Shown piece after piece: positions 17,167 through 26,502 of a DNA stretch of 64,000 nucleotides. A program made the position numbers and the translations under genes. Numbering within the stretch: the stretch's first letter is position 1; each line of letters begins with the position of its first letter. The notes beneath the pieces are model-generated. The model ran no database searches. It had not been told where the DNA came from and was given only the letters and a program-made list of their open reading frames with translations. This stretch comes from Methylocystis sp. H62 (GTDB lineage: Bacteria > Pseudomonadota > Alphaproteobacteria > Rhizobiales > Beijerinckiaceae): NCBI RefSeq assembly GCF_015709515.1, contig NZ_JADNQZ010000057.1, positions 62,001-126,000 on the forward strand. The letters are read 5' to 3'.

Positions 17167-17661
17167 ATGAACAGAATTTTGCTCGCCTTAGCCGCCTCGC
17201 TCTGCGCCGTCGCGCTCGCCTCCGGGCCAACCGACGCCAAGAGCGCGAAGAGCGCCAAGCCGCCTCAGGGCGCGGAGCAGAAGCAGCCGGAAGAAGAAAA
17301 CAAAGAGACGGGCGGCCTTCCGCGCTATCAGCCGTTCCCGCACAATCAGAATTTCGTGCTCAAGGAGATCAACGGCAAAGCGCCGCCGGTGGAGATGTGG
17401 ATCTCGATCGACTCAACAGGCCGCGCCAACGGTTTTTCGGGCTGCAAGAACTGGTCGGGCATCTTCATCATCGGCCCCAACCGGCTCGGACCGCGCACCA
17501 TGCCGGCGGTCAACGAACGCAAATGTGAAGGCCCGCTCGCCGCCTTCGAGCGCGACTATTGGGCGGTGCTGCTCTCGGGCCCCTATTGGGACACCAAGGG
17601 CGACGACCTCATCTTGAAGGGCGCGCAGGGCGGCGTGCTGCATTTCCAGCGCTCGCTGTAA
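17167..17661 (+). CDS. Exported META/HslJ-like domain protein
   Basis: A 164-residue protein with a Sec signal peptide (MNRILLALAASLCAVALASG), a charged Lys/Gln/Glu-rich linker, and a C-terminal META-like domain (NGKAPPVEMWISID, GFSGCKNWSG, RKCEGPLAAFERDYWAVL). Two conserved cysteines may form a disulfide. The start at 17167 is preferred over 17146 because the GGGGAGGA site is better spaced. Function of the family is poorly defined (cell-envelope stress in HslJ). Confidence 0.7.
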   Translation: MNRILLALAASLCAVALASGPTDAKSAKSAKPPQGAEQKQPEEENKETGGLPRYQPFPHNQNFVLKEINGKAPPVEMWISIDSTGRANGFSGCKNWSGIFIIGPNRLGPRTMPAVNERKCEGPLAAFERDYWAVLLSGPYWDTKGDDLILKGAQGGVLHFQRSL

Positions 17662-17743
17662 CTGGCGCGACGCCGGCCCGACGCTCGCGCGTTGAGCGAG
17701 ATTTCCGAATAGGCTCCCAAAATTCGGACCGCGATTCTGGCGT

Positions 17744-17769
17744 CCCGATCAGGCCTTCGGCCTCTCGGG
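17744..17769. terminator. Stem-loop between convergent META-domain and usp genes
   Basis: An inner AGGCC/GGCCT stem with a TTC loop is enclosed by CCCGA (17744-17748) and TCGGG (17765-17769). It lies between two convergent genes and has no T-run, so it may be a bidirectional terminator or a REP-like element. Confidence 0.45.
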
Positions 17770-17792
17770 AGTGAACGGCGATGCGCCGGCGA

Positions 17793-18611
17793 TTATTTTA
17801 CCGGCGACGCGAGCAGCGGACAGGGCGCCTCGTGCAGCACACGCTGCGTCGTCGAGCCGCGCAGCGCCTCCAGCAGACCCTTTCGGCCACGTGTCGGCAT
17901 GGCGATCATGTCGGCCTTGATCTCCTGCGCATAGGCGAGAATGGTTTCGACGACCGGCCCGCGGCGCAACTCTATGTGCGGCAGCAGCCCTTCAAAAAGC
18001 GGCAGCTCGTCGCCGACATGCAGCAGCATGACGTCGGCGGCCGGGTTGAGACAATGCGCGAGCGCGGCGACGTGGCGGAAGGCGTCGAGCGGCGAGACCG
18101 TCGCCTCGACCGGCATCAGCACCGTATTGAGCGAGACGGCGCCCGTCTCCCGGTCGACGAAGCCCTTTTGGTCCTCGCGCAGGAACAGCGCCGGCACATG
18201 CGTCTCGCGCGCCGTTTCTTCGGCGACCGAGCTGGCGAGCAGCCGCTCGAGAGCGCTGCGCGGCCGGGTCATCATCACCAGAAGATCGCACAGGTGCCGC
18301 TCGACGTAGGCGGCGACGCCGACGACGGGCGATTCCGATTCGACCGACGCTTTGACGAATTTAACGCCGAGCTGCTCGGCGACGTCCTCGCGCGTGGCGG
18401 TGGGCGAGATCATCTTCCAGCGCGCCAGCATCTCGCGCACCTGCGGAAAGCGGCTCCAATCGTCCTCTTCGGTCTCGGGCGCTTCGATGTGCAGAATATG
18501 CAACATGCTCTTGCAGGCCACGGCGATGCGCAGCGCATGTGCGAAGGCTTCCTGGCTTGCGAAGGAGAGATCGGTGGGATGCACGATTGATTTGGGCGTG
18601 TCGCCATTCAT
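17793..18611 (-). CDS. Tandem universal stress protein (UspA family)
   Basis: A 272-residue cytosolic protein with two Usp folds. The N-terminal half starts SIVHPTDLSFASQEAFAHAL, and the second begins near NTVLMPVEATVSPLDAF and ends with MIAMPTRGRKGLLEALRGSTTQRVL, which contains the G-x-(9)-G-S/T nucleotide loop. The first half has LLVMMTRPRSALERLL, a weaker loop, so ATP binding is expected mainly in the second. Stress trigger unknown. Confidence 0.88.
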   Translation of the reverse strand: MNGDTPKSIVHPTDLSFASQEAFAHALRIAVACKSMLHILHIEAPETEEDDWSRFPQVREMLARWKMISPTATREDVAEQLGVKFVKASVESESPVVGVAAYVERHLCDLLVMMTRPRSALERLLASSVAEETARETHVPALFLREDQKGFVDRETGAVSLNTVLMPVEATVSPLDAFRHVAALAHCLNPAADVMLLHVGDELPLFEGLLPHIELRRGPVVETILAYAQEIKADMIAMPTRGRKGLLEALRGSTTQRVLHEAPCPLLASPVK

Positions 18612-18685
18612 CTGCGTTTGCTCCTCTATCCCTTCGCAAAACTATACGCGGCTGCGCGCCTGGCAATGATCAGCTTCGCCGCAGG

Positions 18686-20179
18686 TTAAATTTGTTCCTT
18701 GAGCGCCTTTTGGACCTCTTCGACCAGTTCGGCTTCCGAAACGGCGTATTGGGCGGGGCGGAGCGCCTTCCATTGCTCGTTGGTGGCGATATTGGCGGCG
18801 GCCTTCGCGCCAGCGACGAGATCCTTGATGGTGACCTCGCCGCGCGCTTTTTCGTCGGAGCCCTGGATGATCGCGAGCGGGCTGTTGCGCCGGTCGGCGT
18901 ATTTCATCTGCGCCTTCATGCCCGAAGCGCCGAGATAGATTTCGGCGGCGATCCCGGCGCCCCGGAGCTGCGCCGCCATCCGCTGATAGTCGGCGAGCCT
19001 GTCGCGATCGAGCACCAGCACGACCACCGGCCCGACATGCGGACGCGCCGAGACGATGGGGCTGCCGATCAGCTTCAAGGCCGCGAAGAGCCTCGAGACC
19101 CCGATCGAGAAGCCGGTCGCCGGCGCATTTTCCGATCTGAAACGCCCGACGAGTCCGTCGTAGCGTCCCCCGCCCCCCACGGAGCCGAAGCGCACGGGAT
19201 TTCCCTTCTCGTCTTTGGTTTCGAAGGTGAGGTCGGCCTCGAAAACGGGGCCGGTGTAATATTCGAGGCCGCGCACCACGGAGGGGTCGATGCGGATGCG
19301 ATCCGGCCCAAAGCCCGCGTCGCGCGCGAGATCCTCGATTTCCAGAAGCTCCTCCGCGCCCTGGGCGCCGGCCTCGCTCTTGCCGAGCAGGCCGAAGAGA
19401 TCGAAAGCCGGCGCGCCGTCCTGATATTGTCCCCCAAGACTGAAGGACAGGATCGTGTCGATCGCCGGCAGAGGGAGCCCCGCGCCCTTGGTGAAATCCC
19501 CGCTGTCGTCCTTGCGGCCCTCGCCCAGCAACTGCCGGACGCCGTCGGGGCCCAGCCGATCGAGCTTGTCGATGGCGCGCAGCACGACGAGGCGGCGCCC
19601 CGCGTTCTCCTCGCCGGCAAGGCCGATCGACTGCATCACGCCGTCGAGCACTTTGCGGCTGTTGATCTTGATGACGTAGTCGCCGCGCGCGATCCCCAGC
19701 CGTTCCATGGCGTCCGCCGCCATCATGCAGATCTCGGCGTCGGCCGCGGGGGAGGCGGAGCCGACCGTATCGGCGTCGAACTGCATGAACTGCCGAAACC
19801 GCCCCGGTCCCGGCTTCTCGTTCCGGTAGACGTGGCCAACACGGTAGGAGCGATACGGCTTTGGCAGACGGTCGAAATTCTGCGCGACGAAACGCGCCAG
19901 CGGCGCGGTCAGGTCGTAGCGCAGCGACAGCCATTGCTCGTCGTCGTCCTGAAAGGAGAAGACGCCCTCATTGGGGCGATCCTGATCCGGCAGGAACTTG
20001 CCGAGCGCGTCGGTGTATTCGATCGCCGGCGTCTCGAGCGCCTCGAAGCCGTAGAGCTCATAGACCTCGCGGATGACGTCGAGCATCCGGGCGGTGGCGG
20101 CGAGTTCGCCCGCCTCGCGGTCGGCAAGCCCGCGCGGCGTGCGCGCCTCAACTTTGGTTTTGATTTCTTCTTTTGACAT
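18686..20179 (-). CDS. hisS: Histidine-tRNA ligase
   Basis: A 497-residue class II synthetase that charges tRNA-His. Motif 2 region is [22 protein letters not shown] (key Arg in LRYDLTAPL), the His-specific loop is [11 protein letters not shown], and motif 3 is [10 protein letters not shown]. The C-terminal anticodon-binding domain is intact. It is longer than the ~420-residue E. coli enzyme because of insertions in the catalytic domain, as in other Alphaproteobacteria. The annotation rests on continuous motifs through the whole length. Confidence 0.95.
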   Translation of the reverse strand: MSKEEIKTKVEARTPRGLADREAGELAATARMLDVIREVYELYGFEALETPAIEYTDALGKFLPDQDRPNEGVFSFQDDDEQWLSLRYDLTAPLARFVAQNFDRLPKPYRSYRVGHVYRNEKPGPGRFRQFMQFDADTVGSASPAADAEICMMAADAMERLGIARGDYVIKINSRKVLDGVMQSIGLAGEENAGRRLVVLRAIDKLDRLGPDGVRQLLGEGRKDDSGDFTKGAGLPLPAIDTILSFSLGGQYQDGAPAFDLFGLLGKSEAGAQGAEELLEIEDLARDAGFGPDRIRIDPSVVRGLEYYTGPVFEADLTFETKDEKGNPVRFGSVGGGGRYDGLVGRFRSENAPATGFSIGVSRLFAALKLIGSPIVSARPHVGPVVVLVLDRDRLADYQRMAAQLRGAGIAAEIYLGASGMKAQMKYADRRNSPLAIIQGSDEKARGEVTIKDLVAGAKAAANIATNEQWKALRPAQYAVSEAELVEEVQKALKEQI

Positions 20180-20194
20180 CCCAGACCTGTTCCG

Positions 20195-20340
20195 ATGCGC
20201 GCGCCGCCCTCCCCTTTAGGGCCAGGGTCGCGCCGAAGTGCGGGTGCGGTGAGCCGCCCGCGATCGGGGAATCCACCCCCTCCCGCGCGGCTACGCCGCG
20301 CGACCTCCCCCCTCGAGGGAGAGGTGGGCCGCCTTCCTAG
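20195..20340. repeat. REP-like palindromic block after the GIY-YIG gene
   Basis: It contains CGCGCGGC/GCCGCGCG around TAC near 20285-20305 and a CCTC-N-CCCTC/GAGGG-N-GAGG palindrome near 20310-20327. Similar CCCTC..GAGGG hairpins occur at 20796, 33751, 53647 and 53751. The block overlaps the last codons of the gene at 20291-20764. Confidence 0.6.
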
Positions 20341-20764
20341 CATTTTCCCAGTCGGAAGGAAGCGCCGCGCCTTCCGGCCAGAATCGCAAATGCGCGGCGC
20401 AGCGGCGGCAATCCGAACTGCCGAAGCCGGCGACCGGGATCGGCAGGGGGATCGATAGAGCGCCGAGCGCGGCGTTGAGCGCGCATTCGTCGCCCTGCTC
20501 CTCGACAAAGGCGCCGAGCATGTTCGCGACGGCCGCGAGCTGATCAATATGCCAGTGGGCCCGCTTGTGCGGGCGCATGTGTCGCGCCAATCGCGCCCGC
20601 AATCCGCCGGAGCCGTGCGCCGAGCCGCAATAGAGATAATCGCCGGCGGCAAGGGTCGCCGAGTTTTTCCCAATACGAACCTCGAGCGGCGCGCCCAGAC
20701 GCAGCGCCAGCGCATAGGCGCCGGAAGTCGCTGGGGCGAAGACGGCGGAGGCGACAAAAATCAT
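20291..20764 (-). CDS. GIY-YIG/DUF123 (Uri-type) nuclease-like protein
   Basis: A 157-residue protein matching the DUF123 domain (Uri superfamily). It starts with GAYALALRL, followed by AGDYLYCGSAHGSGGLRARLARH, the GIY-YIG-like core with Tyr and Arg, then HWHIDQL. A Cys pair (SSDCRRCAAHL) near residue 115 could bind metal. The final ~14 codons and the stop come from a REP-like repeat, so the native C-terminus has probably been replaced. Nuclease activity is unproven in the family. Confidence 0.75.
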   Translation of the reverse strand: MIFVASAVFAPATSGAYALALRLGAPLEVRIGKNSATLAAGDYLYCGSAHGSGGLRARLARHMRPHKRAHWHIDQLAAVANMLGAFVEEQGDECALNAALGALSIPLPIPVAGFGSSDCRRCAAHLRFWPEGAALPSDWENARKAAHLSLEGGGRAA

Positions 20765-20795
20765 CGGCGCACTCGATGAAAAACCCCGGCGACCA

Positions 20796-20816
20796 CCCTC
20801 TCCCGCAGGGAGAGGG
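20796..20816. terminator. Perfect hairpin after dxs (REP-like)
   Basis: CCCTCTCCC (20796-20804) pairs with GGGAGAGGG (20808-20816) around GCA. It lies just 3' of the dxs stop on the minus strand and 5' of the GIY-YIG start, so it may end the dxs transcript. No T-run follows. Confidence 0.5.
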
Positions 20817-20828
20817 TTGGCGCGCGCC

Positions 20829-22784
20829 TCAGGCGATCATCACTCGCGCCGCGGCCTTTTCATCGCCCAACAGCTCCAGCGCCTTGCCGACGATCGCCGT
20901 GCTGTCGAGCATCGCCTTGGCGATCATCAACTCATGCTTGTCATGGTCGATATAGGCGTCCGGCAGAGTCATGCTGCGGAATTTGAACGCGCCGCGCACG
21001 CCGTCCAGCATCCCATCTTCGGAGAGCGCCTGAAAGACCTGGGAGCCAAAACCGCCGACGGACCCTTCCTCGACGACGATCAGCGCCTCGTGGTTGGCGG
21101 CGAGCCGGCGCAGCAGGTCACGGTCGATGGGCTTGGCGAAGCGGGCGTCCGCGACGGTGGTCGAGACGCCATAATTTTCCAGCTCCGCCGCCGCCTTCAG
21201 GGAGTCCGCGAGCCGCGTGCCGAGCGAGAGGATCGCAACCTTCGAGCCTTCGCGCAGGATACGGCCCTTGCCGAGCTCGAGAATCTCGCCGCGTTCCGGC
21301 AGGTCGACGCCGAGCCCCTCGCCGCGCGGATAGCGGAAGGCGCTCGGGCCGTCGTCATAGGCGGCCGCCGTCGCCACCATATGCATCAACTCGCCCTCGT
21401 CGGAAGGGGCCATGATGACGAAGCCGGGCAGGCAGCCGAGATAGGCGAGATCGAAGGCGCCGGCGTGGGTCGGACCGTCGGCGCCGACAAGGCCGGCGCG
21501 GTCGATGGCGAAGCGCACCGGCAGGTTCTGGATCGCCACATCATGGACGACCTGATCGTAGCCGCGCTGCAGGAAGGTCGAATACAGCGCGCAGAAAGGC
21601 TTATAGCCCTCGCAGGCGAGGCCGGCCGCGAAAGTGACGGCGTGCTGCTCGGCGATGGCCACGTCGAAGGTGCGATGCGGGAAGGCCTTGCCGAAAATGT
21701 CGAGGCCGGTGCCCGATGGCATCGCCGCCGTGATGGCGACGATCTTGTCGTCATGTTCGGCTTCGGCGATCAGCGCCTTGGCGAAAATATTCGTATAGGT
21801 CGGCGCATTGGCCTTGGGCTTGATCTGGATGCCGGTCGAGACGTCGAATTTATTGACGGCGTGGCATTTGTCGGCCGATTCCTCGGCCGGCCCAAACCCT
21901 TTGCCCTTCTGCGTGACGACGTGAACGAGGACAGGGCCGTCATCCTTGTCCCGGACGTTCTTGAGCACGGGCAGGAGGTGGTCGAGGTTGTGGCCGTCGA
22001 TCGGCCCGACGTAATAGAAGCCAAGCTCCTCGAACATCGTGCCGCCGGTGATGAAGCTGCGCGAGAACTCCTCGGCCTTGCGCGCCTTGTCGTAGATGAA
22101 GCGCGGCAAATGGCTGGCAAGCTGTTTGGCGGCCTCGCGAATCGAGCGGTAGGCGCCGCCCGAAACCAGGCGGGCGAGATAGGCGGACATCGCGCCCGTG
22201 GGCGGGGCGATCGACATGTCGTTGTCGTTCAGAATGACGATCAGGCGAGAGTGCAGCGCTCCGGCGTTGTTCAACGCCTCATAGGCCATGCCGGCCGACA
22301 TCGAGCTGTCGCCGATCACCGCGACGACGTGATTGTCGCCGTCGGCGAGATCGCGCGCCACGGCCATGCCGAGTCCCGCTGAGATCGACGTCGAGGAATG
22401 GCCGGCCCCGAAGGCGTCATATTCGCTTTCGGCGCGCTTGGTGAAGCCCGAGAGCCCGCCGCCCATGCGCAGCGTGCGGATGCGGTCGCGCCTGCCGGTG
22501 AGGATCTTGTGGGGATAGGTCTGGTGGCCGACGTCCCAGATCACCTTGTCCCGCGGCGTGTCGAAAACATAGTGCAGGGCGACCGTCAGCTCGACGACGC
22601 CTAGACCCGCGCCAAGGTGGCCGCCGGTCACGGACACGGCGTCGATCGTCTCGCGCCGCAAATCCTCCGCGACCTGCTTGAGCTCGTTGGGGCGGAGCTT
22701 GCGCAGATCTTCGGGGGAGGCGATGCGATCGAGAAGGGGGGTTTTGGATGTCGTCAATGTCTCTACTCTGCTCGTCAACAACAA
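20829..22784 (-). CDS. dxs: 1-deoxy-D-xylulose-5-phosphate synthase
   Basis: A 651-residue TPP enzyme that condenses pyruvate and glyceraldehyde 3-phosphate to DXP, the precursor of isoprenoids and of the thiazole of thiamine. The TPP/Mg motif is [18 protein letters not shown], with the His in [14 protein letters not shown] and the pyrimidine-domain Glu in [14 protein letters not shown]. The C-terminal transketolase domain is complete. Start is ATG at 22784; an in-frame TTG nine codons later is an alternative. IspG (52330) and ThiG (48758) downstream in the pathway are also in this window. Confidence 0.96.
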   Translation of the reverse strand: MLLTSRVETLTTSKTPLLDRIASPEDLRKLRPNELKQVAEDLRRETIDAVSVTGGHLGAGLGVVELTVALHYVFDTPRDKVIWDVGHQTYPHKILTGRRDRIRTLRMGGGLSGFTKRAESEYDAFGAGHSSTSISAGLGMAVARDLADGDNHVVAVIGDSSMSAGMAYEALNNAGALHSRLIVILNDNDMSIAPPTGAMSAYLARLVSGGAYRSIREAAKQLASHLPRFIYDKARKAEEFSRSFITGGTMFEELGFYYVGPIDGHNLDHLLPVLKNVRDKDDGPVLVHVVTQKGKGFGPAEESADKCHAVNKFDVSTGIQIKPKANAPTYTNIFAKALIAEAEHDDKIVAITAAMPSGTGLDIFGKAFPHRTFDVAIAEQHAVTFAAGLACEGYKPFCALYSTFLQRGYDQVVHDVAIQNLPVRFAIDRAGLVGADGPTHAGAFDLAYLGCLPGFVIMAPSDEGELMHMVATAAAYDDGPSAFRYPRGEGLGVDLPERGEILELGKGRILREGSKVAILSLGTRLADSLKAAAELENYGVSTTVADARFAKPIDRDLLRRLAANHEALIVVEEGSVGGFGSQVFQALSEDGMLDGVRGAFKFRSMTLPDAYIDHDKHELMIAKAMLDSTAIVGKALELLGDEKAAARVMIA

Positions 22785-22906
22785 GCGCCAGAAATCCGAG
22801 CATTACCCGTTAATAAGCAGCCCCGCAAACGCGCCACACCCTCCATGTCGATTCAGTCCGAGAGTGTTGCCCAGATGCAACGCCGGGCGCTGCAGCTCCG
22901 GCAGAC

Positions 22907-23458
22907 CTAATAAGGGGAGTAGCTCTCCATGCCGAAGCCGAATGAGGGCTCTTCGTAAGTCGGGCGTGGTCGCCGCGTGATGCGTGGGCGCTCGGCCGCT
23001 TGGCGCTCCGCCTCCTGGCGGCCGGCCGCGCGGCGGGCGCCGCCGGTGATTTCGATCGTCGCGCCGTGCTTTTCGACCCAATCGAAGAGCTGCCGCGCGT
23101 TGGGAACCGCGAGCCGCACGCAGCCGTGCGAGAGCGGACGGCCCAAACCGCGCTCATAGCTCCCGTGAATGGCGAGGCCGCGCGGCGAAAAGAAGATCGC
23201 GTAGGGCATCGGGGCCTGATCATATTCGTCGGAATGATGATCGGCCTCCATGCGCATGACGCTGTATGTCCCGGCTGGCGTCTCATACCCTCGGCGGCCG
23301 CTGGAGATGCTCCACCGGACCGTCTCCCCCTCCGGCGTGACCGCCTCGAGCCTTTGCGCCGCGAGGTCGATGCGGACGCGCACCGCGGCGCCTGCAGGGG
23401 CCGCCGTTAAGAAAAAAGCCGCGGCGAGAGCCGCGAATAAACGCTGAACGCTGACCAT
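22907..23458 (-). CDS. Exported L,D-transpeptidase (YkuD domain)
   Basis: A 183-residue periplasmic enzyme with a signal peptide (MVSVQRLFAALAAAFFLTAAPAGA) and a YkuD domain. The catalytic motif HGSYERGLGRPLSHGCVRL holds the conserved His and the nucleophile Cys. It would form 3-3 peptidoglycan cross-links or attach proteins to the wall. A Glu/Arg-rich C-terminal tail is low-complexity. ATG at 23458 is preferred to the GTG 15 bp upstream. It is a separate unit from dxs. Confidence 0.88.
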   Translation of the reverse strand: MVSVQRLFAALAAAFFLTAAPAGAAVRVRIDLAAQRLEAVTPEGETVRWSISSGRRGYETPAGTYSVMRMEADHHSDEYDQAPMPYAIFFSPRGLAIHGSYERGLGRPLSHGCVRLAVPNARQLFDWVEKHGATIEITGGARRAAGRQEAERQAAERPRITRRPRPTYEEPSFGFGMESYSPY

Positions 23459-23789
23459 GCTCGACCTAAACACGCAGACGCCAAATCGTAAAGGCGCGCC
23501 AAGGGAAGGCCCGGCTTTTGGCGCTTTTCGGTTAATTTGGCTCTCTGGAGCGCCGCGTCCAGCGCCGCCGAGTTGTAGTCACGTCGATCGCAATCATTCG
23601 CGCCGTTTCATTTTTTAAAACAGCAAAGCTCGGGCTCTAGCAGCGCGGCTCACCGGCTTCAAAGCGCAGTGCGGCGGCTGCCGGACTCTTCCCTCGCCCG
23701 CAAAGAAGCCGATCTTCGTCACGCCTGCGCCCTCGCCTTTTTTTGCTTCATCGCTATAGTGCGCCGGCTCTCCCCTGGGACGAATCGCC
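23459..23789. other. Intergenic region before the lipoprotein-lysA operon
   Basis: A divergent 331-bp gap. A TATAGT at 23755-23760 could be a -10 element for the rightward genes, but no well-spaced -35 is seen. No RNA gene or repeat was recognised. Confidence 0.3.
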
Positions 23790-24080
23790 GTGACGCCTCC
23801 ATTGCCGCTCCTCACCCGCCGCCCCTTGGCGGTTCTTGCGCTGGCGCTCCTCGCCGCGAGCCTCGGCGCTTGCGGCCGGCGCGGACCTGTGGAGCTACCG
23901 CCCGAAACTCAAGCGCGCGGGGCGATCCTGCGGGCGGAGGCGCAAGCGAGAGCGGCGCGCGCGGCGCCCCGGCCGGCGGCCGGGGATCCAGAAACCTCTC
24001 TCCCGCCGCCGCCGATTCCGGGCACCATCGGCAATCGCCCGCCGGCGCAATATCCCTTCCCGCTCGACCCGCTGCTGTAA
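23790..24080 (+). CDS. Small Pro-rich lipoprotein upstream of lysA (LptM/YifL-like)
   Basis: A 96-residue protein starting at GTG with a lipoprotein signal peptide ending in the lipobox LGAC, then GRRGPVELPPE, matching the CGxxGPL-type start of the small lipoprotein commonly found before lysA. The remainder is Ala/Pro-rich and low-complexity. In Enterobacteria LptM assists LptD assembly; that role is an extrapolation here. It ends 4 bp before lysA, so the two are co-expressed. Confidence 0.75.
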   Translation: MTPPLPLLTRRPLAVLALALLAASLGACGRRGPVELPPETQARGAILRAEAQARAARAAPRPAAGDPETSLPPPPIPGTIGNRPPAQYPFPLDPLL

Positions 24081-24084
24081 GCCG

Positions 24085-25353
24085 ATGCATCTTTTCGACT
24101 ATCGAAACGGCGCGCTCCACGCCGAGGAGGTCGCCGTGGCGACGCTCGCCGATGAGGTGGGCACGCCCTTCTATTGCTATTCGGCGGCGACGATCCGACG
24201 CCACTACCGGGTGTTTTCGCAGGCCTTCGCCGGTCTCGACGCGCTGGTCTGCTACGCCGTGAAGGCCAACTCCAATCAGGCCGTGCTGCGTCTCCTCGCA
24301 CGCGAGGGCGCGGGGATGGACGTGGTCTCCGGCGGAGAGCTGGCGCGGGCCCTTGCCGCCGGCGTCGCGCCTGAAAAAATCACCTTTTCCGGCGTCGGCA
24401 AGACGCGTGAGGAGATCGAGGCGGCGCTGGGCGCCGGAATCTTCTGTTTCAACGTCGAATCCGAGCCCGAACTCGAAGCCCTGTCGCAAGCGGCGGTCGC
24501 TCTCGGGCGTGCGGCGCGCGTGTCGCTCCGCGTCAACCCGGACGTCGACGCCCGCACACATAAGAAGATTTCCACCGGCCTCGCCGAAAACAAATTCGGC
24601 GTGCCGCTGTCGCGGGCGCGGGAGGTCTACGCCTTCGCCGCCAAGCTCAAGGGAATTGAACTCGCCGGCGCCGACATGCATATCGGCTCCCAGCTCACCG
24701 ACCTCGCGCCCTTCGACGAGGCGTTTTCGCTGCTCGCCGAGCTCGTGCGCGACCTGCGCGCCGACGGGCACGATATCTCGCATGTCGATCTCGGCGGCGG
24801 GCTGGGGATTCCCTATCGTGACGGCGACGATCCGCAGTCCTACCATCCCGACAAATACGCCGAGATCGTGCGCCGGCATTTCGGCGGGCTCGGCTGCAGA
24901 CTGGCGCTGGAGCCGGGACGGCTCATCGTCGGCAACGCCGGCATCCTCGTCACGCGCGTCGTCTATGTGAAGCATGGCGACGCCAAGACCTTCGTGATCG
25001 TCGACGCCGGCATGAACGATCTCATCCGTCCGACGCTCTACGACGCGTGGCACGACATCATCCCCGTGCGCCAGAGCGTGGATCGGCAAAAGATCGTCGC
25101 CGACGTCGTCGGACCTGTCTGCGAGACGGGCGACTATCTTGCGCATGGACGCGAGATCGTGGAGCCGCGCGCCGGCGAATTGCTCTGCGTGCTGACCGCC
25201 GGCGCCTATGGCGCCGTGCAGTCGGGCACGTACAACACGAGGCCTCTCGTCCCGGAAGTCCTGGTTGACGGCGACCGCTTCGCGGTGATCCGTCCGCGCC
25301 CGAGCGTCGCCGCGCTCATTGCGCAGGATCATGTGCCGGCGTGGCTCTCGTAG
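24085..25353 (+). CDS. lysA: Diaminopimelate decarboxylase
   Basis: A 422-residue fold-III PLP enzyme that makes L-lysine from meso-diaminopimelate. PLP lysine K60 is in CYAVKANSN, the glycine-rich loop is VDLGGGLGIPY, and EPGRLIVGNAG and the C-terminal CETGDYLA (active-site Cys contributed to the partner subunit) are present. ATG at 24085 is the family start; upstream in-frame reading overlaps the lipoprotein. The stop lies 3 bp before a palindromic repeat element (25357-25471). Confidence 0.96.
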   Translation: MHLFDYRNGALHAEEVAVATLADEVGTPFYCYSAATIRRHYRVFSQAFAGLDALVCYAVKANSNQAVLRLLAREGAGMDVVSGGELARALAAGVAPEKITFSGVGKTREEIEAALGAGIFCFNVESEPELEALSQAAVALGRAARVSLRVNPDVDARTHKKISTGLAENKFGVPLSRAREVYAFAAKLKGIELAGADMHIGSQLTDLAPFDEAFSLLAELVRDLRADGHDISHVDLGGGLGIPYRDGDDPQSYHPDKYAEIVRRHFGGLGCRLALEPGRLIVGNAGILVTRVVYVKHGDAKTFVIVDAGMNDLIRPTLYDAWHDIIPVRQSVDRQKIVADVVGPVCETGDYLAHGREIVEPRAGELLCVLTAGAYGAVQSGTYNTRPLVPEVLVDGDRFAVIRPRPSVAALIAQDHVPAWLS

Positions 25354-25356
25354 CGC

Positions 25357-25471
25357 CTGGAGCAGGTTCCGAAAAAGTTGACAGACTTTTTCGATGAGAA
25401 CCTGCTTCAACATTTCGATTTTGAGCGATTCCTTATCGATCACATGATCCATGTGATCGGGAAGCGCTCTA
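25357..25471. mobile_element. MITE-like palindromic element, copy 1
   Basis: A ~115-bp element made of two hairpins. The first pairs AGCAGGTTC with GAACCTGCT around a region containing AAAAAGTTGACAGACTTTTT. The second pairs ATCACATGAT-type arms (GATCACATG/CATGTGATC), and the end is GCGCTCTA. A second copy with only scattered differences lies at 41372-41486. Its right end supplies the TAG stop of the cupin gene (25469-25471). No transposase is encoded, so it would be a non-autonomous element. Confidence 0.75.
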
Positions 25472-25897
25472 TTGTTTGCGATCGTAGAAATTTACGAAAT
25501 CATCCGTCGAGAGCGTCGCGACGATATTTGAATCATCGTCGAGAATCTCATAGAGCGGGCCTTCGCGATCATAGATGATGAACAACACGACGACGTCCTG
25601 ATCGCCGCCGCCTTCCCGATGAGGGTCGTCCGAGGGAGGGCTCACGGTGTAACTGCCTGTCGGCCGGACGTCTTTGAGTTCGCCGTTCGCGTGATAGAGC
25701 CGATGTTCTCCCTGAATGACGAAGGTCTTGTTGAGCGCGCAGTGTCGGTGAAGCACGATCCGCTGACTGGCCGAAAACTTGAACAGCACATGGAGGACGT
25801 TTCGATCGTCGATATCGAGGACCGAAAAAAGCAGATGATCGATTCCCTCAAGCCGCTTCCATGGAATATTGCCGTCGTTGAAGGTAAACTGCGACAT
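25469..25897 (-). CDS. Cupin-fold protein of unknown function
   Basis: A 142-residue cytosolic protein. RIVLHRHCALNKTFVIQGEHRLYHANGELK (shown by HRHCALNKTF and GEHRLYH) is a typical cupin motif 1, followed by PTGSYTVSPPSDDPHREGG. The His residues would bind a metal ion. The substrate cannot be told. The start at 25897 is taken because the upstream extension has no homology-like content. Its TAG stop is in the palindromic element, so the C-terminus may once have been longer or different. Confidence 0.65.
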   Translation of the reverse strand: MSQFTFNDGNIPWKRLEGIDHLLFSVLDIDDRNVLHVLFKFSASQRIVLHRHCALNKTFVIQGEHRLYHANGELKDVRPTGSYTVSPPSDDPHREGGGDQDVVVLFIIYDREGPLYEILDDDSNIVATLSTDDFVNFYDRKQ

Positions 25898-26173
25898 GAT
25901 GCGCGCTCTCTCATCGGTGAAGACGCGCCAATATGACAGGCGTCGCACGGCCGGAGAAGGACGGTGGCCTAAAGGGACTTGGGCAATTTTCCTGATGTCA
26001 TCCCCAGGACATTGCGGCGGGGCGCGAAAGCGTCCGCTCAGGCAATGACTCGCGGCAATGACCGAGCCCTTGTATGGAATTTCGAATTGAGGCAGCCTCG
26101 AGCGCGGCCAGCCGCAAATCTTGAAAAACGCACTGAATCATCTTCGCTTTCCAAGCCGCAGGGAGAAACGCCG

Positions 26174-26449
26174 ATGTTGTTTGCGATCTATTATGAGATG
26201 ACGCCCGAACGTCGCGACGAGGTTCTCAAGCGCTTTCAGAAATTCGGCGACGCCGCCCCAAAGGGTATGAAAGTCGTCGGAAACTGGCTTTCCGTCACGC
26301 TGCTCGAGGGCTGGAGCATCGTCGAAGCCAACGACATCGCCGATCTCGGCAAGCTCTTCCAATCCTGGACGGACCTCAACGTCAATCACATCACGCCGGT
26401 CTTCGACGAAGACTCCGCGCACAGATTTCTCTCAGCCAACAAGAAGTAA
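26174..26449 (+). CDS. DUF3303 small protein
   Basis: A 91-residue protein (MLFAIYYEMTPERRDEVLKRF ... GWSIVEANDIADLGKLFQSW) with the ferredoxin-like dimeric alpha/beta barrel look of DUF3303. AGGGAGAA precedes the ATG. The 276-bp gap upstream to the cupin gene showed no recognisable element. Function unknown. Confidence 0.75.
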   Translation: MLFAIYYEMTPERRDEVLKRFQKFGDAAPKGMKVVGNWLSVTLLEGWSIVEANDIADLGKLFQSWTDLNVNHITPVFDEDSAHRFLSANKK

Positions 26450-26502
26450 CAGACGCGCTGCGGCGACTGGAAGGCCGCCACGCCGAGCGTCGCGGCCGCC
26501 GT

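Noticed and set aside
18539-20176. A 545-residue plus-strand frame opposite hisS.
   Set aside because: Shadow of hisS on the other strand.
23812-25452. A 546-residue minus-strand frame opposite lysA.
   Set aside because: Shadow of lysA; no recognisable domain.
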